Of a stretch of 13,537 nt of DNA, positions 6,530-13,285 are shown piece after piece. The stretch spans positions 1-13,537 of the forward strand of contig JBDTLH010000245.1 of NCBI GenBank assembly GCA_039934875.1, read 5' to 3'. The DNA comes from JBDTLH01 sp039934875 (lineage in GTDB: Bacteria; Acidobacteriota; Terriglobia; Terriglobales; Acidobacteriaceae). The notes under the pieces were generated by a model, which saw only the letters and a program-made list of their open reading frames with translations, searched no databases and was not told the origin of the DNA. Both the position numbers and the translations under genes were made by a program. Within the stretch, counting starts at the first letter, position 1; every line of letters starts with the position of its first letter.

Positions 6530-6672
6530 TTATCGGCGTCATCGGCGTGAATCGGCGGCTCGTCTTCTCTCCTTTGCCGTATCACCGTTCATCACCGTCC
6601 CAGCCTTGACTTGCTTTGCGTCCTCCGCGTTCTTTGCGTTCCCTCCGTGCGTACTCCGTGCCTCTCTGTGTT
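6530..6672. repeat. Degenerate short-period repeats (ATCGGCG; TTTGCGT/CTCCGTG)
   Basis: ATCGGCG occurs three times with spacings of 9 and 10 bases (6532, 6541, 6551). A second stretch repeats TTTGCGT (6615, 6633) and CTCCGTG or CTCTGTG (6643, 6654, 6664) with a period of about 10. The array ends 5 bases before the stop codon of the prenyltransferase gene and fills most of the gap to the hyuA-like gene. No gene is seen here. Confidence 0.6.
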
Positions 6673-6677
6673 CCGCC

Positions 6678-7550
6678 CTATCGCCACAGCACATCCGCCG
6701 CCACGAACACCAGAAACACGACTGCAATCACCCCATTCATGCTGAAGAACGCCGCATTCAACTTCGATAAATCATCTGCCTTCACCAACGAATGTTCATA
6801 GCCCAGCAACAGCGCTACCGCCGCTACGCCCGCGACGGCCAACCAGCCCAATCCAAACACCACCACCACGGCCACCAACATCGCCAGCATGGTCAAATGC
6901 ATCACCCGCGCAATCCTCAGCGCGGTGCTGATGCCAAAGCTGCGCGGCGCCGACCACAACCCGTTCGCGCAATCGAAATCATAATCCTGGCATGCATACA
7001 GCACATCGAAGCCGCCCACCCAGAAGGTCACCGCCGCCGTCAGCAATAATATGCGAGGATCGAGCGATCCCCGAACCGCAATCCACGCCCCCGCCGGAGC
7101 AATCCCCAGCGCAAACCCCAGCACCAGATGCGACCACCGCGTGAACCGCTTGGTATAGGAATAGCCAAACAGCACCACCAGCGCCAGCGGAGAAAGCCAC
7201 AGCGTCAGCCGGTTCAACTCCGCCGCCCCCAGCACAAACGCCGCTGCCGCGATCGCCGTAAACACTCCCACGAACCTCGCCGACAGCGCTCCCGCCGGAA
7301 TGGCCCGCATCTTTGTCCGTTCGTTTGCCGCATCGATTTTCGCATCCACCAGCCGGTTGAACGCCATCGCCGCCGTCCGCGCGCTGATCATGCAAACAAC
7401 AATCCAGAATATTTGCCGCCCGGTGGGCAATCCCTGGGCGGCCAGCAACGCTCCGCACAATGCAAACGGCAGCGCGAAAATCGAGTGCTCCCATTTGATC
7501 ATCTCGAGCGTAGTCCCCGTGCTCCTTAACGCCCCCGCGTTCTTCACCAT
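6678..7550 (-). CDS. ubiA: UbiA-superfamily polyprenyltransferase (4-hydroxybenzoate- or futalosine-type)
   Basis: A 290-residue integral membrane protein with eight or nine hydrophobic segments, the normal size for UbiA enzymes, which join a polyprenyl chain to an aromatic acceptor. Both Asp-rich, Mg-prenyl-diphosphate-binding motifs are present: NRLVDAKID (N65, D69, D73) and DYDFD (D189, D193). The N-terminal MIKWEHSIFALPFALCGALL is typical of the subgroup that includes putative menaquinone-pathway (MqnP-like) enzymes. Acidobacteria make menaquinone rather than ubiquinone, so a role in the futalosine pathway is more likely than 4-hydroxybenzoate prenylation; this is inference, and ubiA is used here as the superfamily label. 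I chose the ATG at 7548-7550, with AGG five bases upstream. A GTG one codon earlier is too close to that ribosome-binding site. Confidence 0.9.
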   Translation of the reverse strand: MVKNAGALRSTGTTLEMIKWEHSIFALPFALCGALLAAQGLPTGRQIFWIVVCMISARTAAMAFNRLVDAKIDAANERTKMRAIPAGALSARFVGVFTAIAAAAFVLGAAELNRLTLWLSPLALVVLFGYSYTKRFTRWSHLVLGFALGIAPAGAWIAVRGSLDPRILLLTAAVTFWVGGFDVLYACQDYDFDCANGLWSAPRSFGISTALRIARVMHLTMLAMLVAVVVVFGLGWLAVAGVAAVALLLGYEHSLVKADDLSKLNAAFFSMNGVIAVVFLVFVAADVLWR

Positions 7551-7752
7551 CACCGCCTGTTATGAATTGTAAGGCCCTAATGCTCTCACTCTCCGAAACG
7601 CCTCGCATCCTGACCTTTTTCCGCAGCCGATTCAACCGGGCGACCAGCAACCTTCAGCGGACCCGGAACCCCGGCAAAATCCTTGATTCAAAAAACCCGA
7701 ATCCACGCCCCAAATCGCTCAATCTAAAGAGCAAAAGAAAGGGGCCCGACCC

Positions 7753-8517
7753 ATGAAAACTCCTGCGCGGCAAATCGCACTCCTGGCCCTGCTGTCCTTC
7801 TCTGCCGTCGCCCAAACCCCGCCCGGCCTCGCCCAGCAGGTCCAGTCCCATCTCAAAGGCAAACGCTTGGAAAATGTTCGCGCCTCGGCCGACGGCAATA
7901 CCGTCACCCTGAGCGGAACCGTCCAGGTGCTCGCCGATAAGCTGGATGCCGAAGAAAAAGCGCACAAGGTAGATCACGTCGCGTCCGTGAACGACCAGGT
8001 CCAGGTCTCGTCGCAGATGAGCGACGCCGAGTTGGATAAGAAGCTCACCGATAAGCTGCGCTACGACCGCGTCGGATACTACGACCAGGTCGGCTTCCCC
8101 AGCGCGCCGGTCTTCAACGCCTTTCAAATTAAAGTAACCAACGGAAACGTAACCATCTCCGGCATCGCCTACAACTATCCCGACAAGGCCTCCGCCATTG
8201 CCTTGGTAGAGAGCACGCCCGGAGTAAAGAGCTTGAATGATGATGTGGAAGTGGCGCCCGCCTCGATCAACGACGACGATCTGCGGCTTGCGCTCTACCG
8301 CAAGATTTACGGCGATCAACAGTTAGGAAGATACGGCAGCGATCCCTCGAAGCCGATCCGCATCATCGTCATCAACGGGCACGCTACCCTCTACGGCACG
8401 GTTATGAACGAAATGGACCGCACGATCGCCGGTATCCGCGCCAACGAAGTGCCTGGCCTGTTCAGCGTGCGGAACAAACTCACGGTGGAGGAGCAGCATA
8501 AGAACAAGGAGCGCTGA
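7753..8517 (+). CDS. Exported protein with three BON domains
   Basis: A 254-residue protein. Residues 1-20 form a signal peptide (MKTPARQ, a hydrophobic core, then SAVA before QTPPG), so it is probably periplasmic. Three BON-like units follow at about 26-86, 89-168 and 172-247. Each has the helix, then the 'V.V.NG.V.L.G.V' strand pair, then the 'V..VPGV..V.N.L.V' end; examples are TVTLSGTV, VTISGIAY and ATLYGTVM. BON domains are thought to bind phospholipid or attach to the envelope; the Escherichia coli homologue OsmY is osmotically induced. The ATG has AGGGG upstream at a long but usable spacing. The last 38 bases overlap, tail to tail, the 3' end of the next minus-strand gene. Confidence 0.88.
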   Translation: MKTPARQIALLALLSFSAVAQTPPGLAQQVQSHLKGKRLENVRASADGNTVTLSGTVQVLADKLDAEEKAHKVDHVASVNDQVQVSSQMSDAELDKKLTDKLRYDRVGYYDQVGFPSAPVFNAFQIKVTNGNVTISGIAYNYPDKASAIALVESTPGVKSLNDDVEVAPASINDDDLRLALYRKIYGDQQLGRYGSDPSKPIRIIVINGHATLYGTVMNEMDRTIAGIRANEVPGLFSVRNKLTVEEQHKNKER

Positions 8518-10174
8518 AAGACATAGCTTTCAGCAATAGCTGGTGGTAGCGGGTGGCGTCCCGCAGCAGGCGGTCGCCTTCGGCGGATTGGCGGTTGGCG
8601 TGGCCGCCCATCAGGCAATATCCCGCGCGAAAGGCGAGATAGGCGATCATCCAATCGCGCAGACGCAGGCGAATATGCATGTCCCCGCTGCGTCCGCTGT
8701 AATCCCGCAGCAATTGCCCGCACGCCGTCTCCGAGAGCTCCCATTCGACGATCACGCCGGCAATGTCCCAGGCAATGTCGCAAGGGCCGGGGAAGAAATG
8801 GTCGTCGCCATGGGCTGCGCCGTCCAGCTTCCTCATGCCATAAGGAGTGCGCATGAATTTGTGCGGCATCATGCGATTGTCCGCATAGACCGGATATTCG
8901 GTCCTCAGTTGCGCTTCATAGGCCCTCCCGGAGAGGTCCTGAGTGTTGTAATGCATCATGCGCGCGATCCCCGTAAGGCCCCGCTCTGCATCGGCGGCTT
9001 CCGCGGGACAGAGGCGGATGCGCTCCGCCAGGTAGCGCACCACGAACTGGTGGATATTCTGGTTCCATTTTGGAGTGGTGAAGGCGGAGCCGCCCTCCAT
9101 CCAGAATTCGGCAAAACCCTCATTCTCTCCCCCCGCCTGGGGACCGAACCCGGCGGCGGCGAGACGCTGGTAACGCTCTAAAACCGGCGACCCATAGTGC
9201 GCATAGCCGATAAACCGGTAGAGGCGGTGATCGTCCCGGGCGAGGAATTTGGGGTTCTCCACCTGGCGCCAGACCCCCGGCCAGAGCGACTCGTCCAAGC
9301 CATACGTGCGTTGCCGCCAGTGCTCGGGGCCATACCAGCGCGCATTCTCCGGGCCTACGGCGCTGGGCAAATATGGTTGGGTCGTGTAAAACCGGAAGCG
9401 CTGCCAGCGAGCGGCGGCATTCGGGGTAACCAATCGCGCGGGATCAGCTTGAGCAGTGCACAATATACTGATCCGCCCCAGCGGAACTCCGGCCCGCTCC
9501 AACGCCTCCCCGGTGGAGAGCAGGGAGGAGCCGCTGAACCCGGGGCCCTCGTCCACCACATAGAAATGTGCGCTGCGCGCGAGTTGCCCCCTGATCCACG
9601 CCTCCTGGTCCGGGGAAAACGCCACGCTGCGCTCATACGGATGCCCCAGGGGACGCACCGTGATGCGCTCCGCATTGAGGGTTGCGCCGACTACGGCAGA
9701 GAGAACAGCGCCAATGGACCGAATGCCGATGACGGCGGCAGGCGCTCCGGCGGGGTGTACCTGACGAGCGAGCTCGCGAAAGGCGAGTGGATGGAGCAGA
9801 TAGAACGCGAACCCTTCCGGCGTGCCCACGCTGACTTCCGCTGGCGCTCTCGAGCCGGATGATGGGCGCGGAATCGGCGTGGCGTGAAAGGCTGTGTTGT
9901 CACCATGATGCACCAGCGCGAATGCGGCCCGGTCCGTGAGCGCAGTGACCTGCCAGCTGTCGCTTCCGTGCTCCGCATCATCGAGCGCAGCCTCCAGCTC
10001 TCCGGCACGGAGCAGCACCTTAAAAGCGGAGCCGCCGCTGCTGATCTCCTGATTGAGCCTCTCATGCAGCAGCGCGGTGGAGACGGGGCGCTTCCCATCA
10101 CGGAATACCCACATTCTGGGGCCCGATTCGAGCGAGAGACTTACCTTGCCAATGTGGGTCGAGGCGGAAGACAT
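8480..10174 (-). CDS. Uncharacterised protein with a phosphoribosyltransferase-like core and a faint kinase-like C-terminus
   Basis: A 564-residue, apparently soluble protein that I cannot assign to a named family. Residues 145-165 (AAVIGIRSIGAVLSAVVGA) and 203-218 (HFYVVDEGPGFSGSSL) resemble the two nucleotide/PRPP-contacting segments of type I phosphoribosyltransferases, the second with SGSS where TGGT-like loops usually lie. Near the C-terminus, D432 in YADNRMMPHKF, D451 in RKLDG and GPCDIAWDIAG (463-473) are laid out like the catalytic loop, metal-binding Asp and following helix of APH-type small-molecule kinases. The Asn expected after the catalytic Asp is absent, so this second match is weak. 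The ATG follows the stop of the 69-residue gene by 14 bases with GGTGG as ribosome-binding site, so the two form an operon. A two-domain nucleotide or sugar-phosphate enzyme is a guess. Confidence 0.85.
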   Translation of the reverse strand: MSSASTHIGKVSLSLESGPRMWVFRDGKRPVSTALLHERLNQEISSGGSAFKVLLRAGELEAALDDAEHGSDSWQVTALTDRAAFALVHHGDNTAFHATPIPRPSSGSRAPAEVSVGTPEGFAFYLLHPLAFRELARQVHPAGAPAAVIGIRSIGAVLSAVVGATLNAERITVRPLGHPYERSVAFSPDQEAWIRGQLARSAHFYVVDEGPGFSGSSLLSTGEALERAGVPLGRISILCTAQADPARLVTPNAAARWQRFRFYTTQPYLPSAVGPENARWYGPEHWRQRTYGLDESLWPGVWRQVENPKFLARDDHRLYRFIGYAHYGSPVLERYQRLAAAGFGPQAGGENEGFAEFWMEGGSAFTTPKWNQNIHQFVVRYLAERIRLCPAEAADAERGLTGIARMMHYNTQDLSGRAYEAQLRTEYPVYADNRMMPHKFMRTPYGMRKLDGAAHGDDHFFPGPCDIAWDIAGVIVEWELSETACGQLLRDYSGRSGDMHIRLRLRDWMIAYLAFRAGYCLMGGHANRQSAEGDRLLRDATRYHQLLLKAMSFSAPCSYAAPPP

Positions 10175-10188
10175 GTCCGGCCACCGCG

Positions 10189-10398
10189 CTAAGCTGCGCG
10201 CCTGCCCCCGCAGCGGCGTTTGGAGCGGCCTGCCTCTCCATCGTTATCGATGAAGTACAGATAGTGGTCCTTCACCACCACTTCAGCATCGCTCGATCCG
10301 CCCTTCTGCCTGCCGCACACATTACCCTCGCCATCCAGGAAGTAAAGAAAATTATCATGCTCGCGCTCGAGCCCGAGCCTCTTTACCCTTTCCGCCAT
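10189..10398 (-). CDS. Small protein with duplicated LYF-D-DG motif
   Basis: A 69-residue protein whose two halves repeat one motif: NFLYFLDGEGNVCGRQK (16-32) and HYLYFIDNDGEAGRSK (45-60). The shared pattern is aromatic-LYF-(L/I)-D-x-(E/D)-G, then GR and Lys. The tail is basic (KRRCGGRRAA). I recall similar small proteins of unknown function with FLYFLDKDGDV-like units in Acidobacteria and other soil bacteria; that is memory, not a search. It directly precedes the phosphoribosyltransferase-like gene (14-base gap), so the two are likely co-transcribed. The ATG has no good ribosome-binding site and lies 8 bases from degenerate heptamer repeats at 10407-10441. Confidence 0.7.
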   Translation of the reverse strand: MAERVKRLGLEREHDNFLYFLDGEGNVCGRQKGGSSDAEVVVKDHYLYFIDNDGEAGRSKRRCGGRRAA

Positions 10399-10406
10399 AG
10401 TGAAGG

Positions 10407-10441
10407 TTAGTTGCCAGCTTCCGGTTGTTAGTTGCTACCTC
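10407..10441 (+). repeat. Degenerate heptamer repeats, second locus
   Basis: Five units run in strict 7-base register: TTAGTTG, CCAGCTT, CCGGTTG, TTAGTTG, CTACCTC. Units 1 and 4 are identical to those of the 4225-4280 array; the others are degenerate. The stretch sits between the divergent small-protein and aspartic-protease genes. Confidence 0.65.
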
Positions 10442-10484
10442 TATGACTCAGCCTTTACCCTAGAAACTGTCTAAGTCTCTAAGC

Positions 10485-10500
10485 TGGCGATACTTCGCCA
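10485..10500. other. Hairpin between divergent genes
   Basis: A perfect stem, TGGCGA-TACT-TCGCCA, is followed on the plus strand by a run of A, not T. It is therefore not a terminator for either flanking gene. It lies in the roughly 200-base divergent region, where the promoters of both transcription units must be. Confidence 0.35.
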
Positions 10501-10607
10501 AAAAAACACCGATATTCGATCGCTTTTGATCAATTTCGATGATTTTAGCTGCACAAAAGCGGATGTTTTTGAGCAGGATCGTGCTACCGTCGTACCACGG
10601 TCCTCCT

Positions 10608-12269
10608 ATGCCATTACGGCGATATGCAAAGATTTATTTCCTCGCCCTGGCGCTGCTGCTCGCGCTCTTTTCCTGCATATTATCCGCTCAGCAGCACGGC
10701 CCCGCGGCGGAACTCGTAGCCGCGGAGCAGCTTTATCGCGCCGGCGATTTTGCCGCGGCTGCCGATAAATATTCCGCGCTGCTCAAAGTTGACGATAAAC
10801 TGACCGCTGCGCAGGTGGGACTCAGCCGCTCACTGCTGCGGCAACAGAAGGTGGACGCGGCCTATGACCTCGCATCGAAGGCGCTCGCCGCTCAACCCAA
10901 CTCCGCCCCCTTGCTGGCGGTGATGGGAGACATAGACTTTCGCCGCGCGCAGATGCCCGATGCGGAGCGCAGCTACCTGGCGGCGATAACGGCTGATCCG
11001 AAAGAGGCGCGCGCTTATCTCGGCCTGGCACGCCTCTACCGCGTGGTGTCGCTCTATCGCCGGGCCTATGACGAGCTCGTGCGGGCGCACCAGATCGCGC
11101 CCGGCGACCCGGAGGTGGAGCGTGCCTGGTTCAGCCAACTGCCGCGCAAGCAGCGCATTGCGGCCATCGAGGAGTATCTCGCCAAGCCACACCCCGACGA
11201 TGCGGAACAGAGCAGCTCGCTGGAGCGCTATCTCGCATTTCTCAAAGCTACGATAGATCAGCCTGCTCATGCCTGTCGCTTGACGAGCAAGGTGGACGCG
11301 ACGGCGGTGCGGCTCGAGCCTCTAATGATCGATGCCGCGCGCCTGCGGGGCTACGGGATATCTGTGAAATTCAATGACCGTAATGCCAAGCTGCTGCTCG
11401 ATACCGGCGCCAGCGGGGTTGTGATCGGCAGAAAGCTGGCGGAGAAGTCCGGCCTGACTCGGATCTCAGAGATGCAGTTCGCCGGCATCGGAGATAAAGG
11501 CCCGCAGACCGGATACCTGGCGCACGCGCAACACATTAAAATCGGCGACCTCGATTTTGAGGATTGCGTCGTGGTGGTCTCTGACAAGACATCGATCGGC
11601 GAGGAAGACGGTCTATTGGGCGCCGATGTCTTCAGCAGATACCTGGTGGACATCGACATCCCTGGGCGGCAACTGAAGCTTTCCCCCCTGCCCAAACGGC
11701 CCGATGCGCCCGAGGCTCCGGCCGGCCTCAATAGCCAGGGGGAGACCCCTGCCTCCGCGGAGGGAAAGGCCGCCGATGCCGGCGCAGCCAAGCCAGATAC
11801 TGCCGCGCCCACGCTTCCGCGGGACCGCTACATTGCCCCCGAAATGGCCAACTGGACAAGAACCTTCCGCTTCGGCCACGAATTGCTAATCCCCACCCTG
11901 GTCAACGATTCCAAGCCGTTCCTGTTTTTGATCGATACCGGAGCATTTGCTGACACGCTTTCCACCAACGCCGCGCGCGAAGTGACCAGGATCAGCTCCG
12001 ACTCGCGGCTGCATGTAAAAGGAGCGAGCGGCTCAGTCAAAGATGTGTATCGCGCGGACAAGGCGACCATCCAATTCGGTCACATGCGGCAGCAGAATCA
12101 GGACATGGTGACCTTTGATCTATCCAATTTAAGCCGCCATACCGGAACCGAGGTCTCGGGCATTCTCGGGTTTGCGATGCTTCGGATGCTGGAAATAAAA
12201 ATCGATTATCGCGACGGCCTGGTGGATTTCGCCTATGACCCCAAGCGGATTCCACTGAATCTTCGCTGA
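10608..12269 (+). CDS. Exported TPR protein with two retropepsin-like aspartic protease domains
   Basis: A 553-residue protein from the chosen ATG. A basic start (MPLRRYAK) and hydrophobic core (residues 9-26), ending ILSA before QQH, form a signal peptide. Residues about 35-170 hold three or four TPR units. Two retroviral-type aspartic protease domains follow. The first has LLLDTGASG (catalytic Asp265) and GLLGADVF (335-342); the second has FLIDTGAFAD (Asp443) and GILGFAML (518-525). An Ala/Pro-rich linker (about 362-405) joins them. Such domains normally act as dimers, so two in one chain could pair. DTGAF lacks the usual Ser/Thr after DTGA. Periplasmic peptidase or peptide-binding activity is inferred. 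In-frame ATGs at 10539 and 10563 would lengthen the N-terminus by 23 or 15 residues; neither they nor 10608 has a clear ribosome-binding site, so signal-peptide position decided. Confidence 0.88.
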   Translation: MPLRRYAKIYFLALALLLALFSCILSAQQHGPAAELVAAEQLYRAGDFAAAADKYSALLKVDDKLTAAQVGLSRSLLRQQKVDAAYDLASKALAAQPNSAPLLAVMGDIDFRRAQMPDAERSYLAAITADPKEARAYLGLARLYRVVSLYRRAYDELVRAHQIAPGDPEVERAWFSQLPRKQRIAAIEEYLAKPHPDDAEQSSSLERYLAFLKATIDQPAHACRLTSKVDATAVRLEPLMIDAARLRGYGISVKFNDRNAKLLLDTGASGVVIGRKLAEKSGLTRISEMQFAGIGDKGPQTGYLAHAQHIKIGDLDFEDCVVVVSDKTSIGEEDGLLGADVFSRYLVDIDIPGRQLKLSPLPKRPDAPEAPAGLNSQGETPASAEGKAADAGAAKPDTAAPTLPRDRYIAPEMANWTRTFRFGHELLIPTLVNDSKPFLFLIDTGAFADTLSTNAAREVTRISSDSRLHVKGASGSVKDVYRADKATIQFGHMRQQNQDMVTFDLSNLSRHTGTEVSGILGFAMLRMLEIKIDYRDGLVDFAYDPKRIPLNLR

Positions 12270-12373
12270 ACTTTAGTGGCATCCGAGAGATCTGCCGCCA
12301 TCTTCCTTAACCCGGCAATCGATATGCCGACGCGTCCGAACCCGAGCATAATCCGTCATCGCGGTAAGTAGCG

Positions 12374-13141
12374 TCATACTGACTCATCCGGTAGCAAATC
12401 CGGGCGGTTCATTTTTGTCTTTTTGAGCGCGGTCTGCCTTCTCCATTCGCGGATTTTGGCGTGGTCGCCGTTGGCCAGGACTTCGGGGACTTGCCATCCG
12501 CGAAATTCGGGGGGGCGGGTGTAGTGAGGATAATCGAGCAGTCCTCCGAGGTCCAGGGTGCTGTCCGGCGCGCCCTCTGATACAGGAGCGGGGGCCCCGA
12601 CTGAAAACGAATCCTGGCGCTGCGATGCTTCATTGCCCAGGGCGCCGGGCAAGAGCCGCACGACTGCATCGACGATGGCGGCGGCGGCAATCTCTCCTCC
12701 TGAAAGCACGAAGTCTCCGATTGAGAGCTCGCGGTCGGCGAGGTGCTGGGCGACTCGCTCGTCCACTCCCTCATAGCGTCCGCAGAGGATAACGATGCGC
12801 TCCATGCGGGCGAGTTCTGACGCGGTGCGTTGGGCGAAGAGTGGGCCAGCGGCGGACATCAGGATGACCGTCTCGCGCACCTCACGGTCGAGACGCGCTT
12901 GCTGCGGCGCGATCCCGAGCGACTCGACCGCCTCGAACAACGGTTCGGGCTTGAGCACCATGCCCTCACCTCCGCCAAAGGGACGGTCATCGACGGTACG
13001 GTGCCTGTCATGGGTGAAGTTGCGCAGATCGTGGGTATGCACCTCGACCAGGGCGCGTTCGCGAGCGCGTCGCAGGATGCCATAATCCAGGGGCCCGTGA
13101 AAAAAGTCGGGGAAGATGGTGATGAGGTCGAAGCGCAGCAC
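12374..13141 (-). CDS. trmD: tRNA (guanine(37)-N1)-methyltransferase
   Basis: A 255-residue SPOUT methyltransferase that uses S-adenosylmethionine to make m1G37 in tRNAs and prevents +1 frameshifting. The trefoil-knot, cofactor-binding motifs GRYEGVDERV (121-130) and SIGDFVLSGGE (140-150) are clear. So are DYGILRRA near the start, QDSF (catalytic Asp, D176), GLLDYPHYTRPPEFRGWQVPEVL and the C-terminal HAKIREWRRQTALKKT. The first codon is GTG (13139-13141); an in-frame TAG five codons upstream excludes an earlier start, and LRFDLITIFPDFF fits the family's beginning. About 19 extra residues separate the catalytic Asp from GLLDYPHYTRP, compared with Escherichia coli. The usual partners rpsP, rimM and rplS are not next to it. 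The preceding gene is divergent and the following one convergent. Confidence 0.96.
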   Translation of the reverse strand: MLRFDLITIFPDFFHGPLDYGILRRARERALVEVHTHDLRNFTHDRHRTVDDRPFGGGEGMVLKPEPLFEAVESLGIAPQQARLDREVRETVILMSAAGPLFAQRTASELARMERIVILCGRYEGVDERVAQHLADRELSIGDFVLSGGEIAAAAIVDAVVRLLPGALGNEASQRQDSFSVGAPAPVSEGAPDSTLDLGGLLDYPHYTRPPEFRGWQVPEVLANGDHAKIREWRRQTALKKTKMNRPDLLPDESV

Positions 13142-13210
13142 GCTTCTATGCTACTCGCGCGACCGGTGTCCGTTAGCGGCCCAATTTCGCATCCTCATGG
13201 CAACGGACGA

Positions 13211-13239
13211 TTCGCGCATCCCGCGGGTACGAGTAGAAT
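13211..13239 (+). promoter_or_regulatory. Possible promoter of the lipoprotein gene
   Basis: TAGAAT (13234-13239) is a fair -10 element. The hexamer 17 bases upstream, TTCGCG (13211-13216), is a poor -35. The start codon is 47 bases downstream of the -10. Offered only because the 144-base divergent region must hold promoters for both this gene and trmD. Confidence 0.2.
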
Positions 13240-13285
13240 GGCTTGTTGCATCTGATCGATGGAAGATGGGAAGGAAATATTCTCG

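Noticed and set aside
6539..6727. A minus-strand open frame with NAKNAEDAKQ-like sequence next to the prenyltransferase.
   Set aside because: The peptide is the translation of the degenerate TTTGCGT/CTCCGTG repeat and overlaps the prenyltransferase 3' end; not a gene.
8543..9862. Two long plus-strand frames (8543-9181 and 9197-9862) opposite the phosphoribosyltransferase-like gene.
   Set aside because: The minus-strand frame spans both continuously, has a ribosome-binding site and shows recognisable motifs. The plus-strand frames show none. I was less certain here than elsewhere because the minus-strand family is unnamed.
10608..10700. A lipoprotein signal (LFSC) in the aspartic-protease protein.
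   Set aside because: Phe before Ser-Cys is not a normal lipobox, and a type I cleavage site after ILSA fits better.
12313..12329. A weak stem, CGGCA-N7-TGCCG, between the convergent protease and trmD genes.
   Set aside because: It is only 5 bp with no T-run on either strand; not reported as a terminator.
12830..13255. A 141-codon plus-strand open frame opposite trmD.
   Set aside because: It is antisense to conserved TrmD motifs, and its end runs into the lipoprotein upstream region. Shadow frame.
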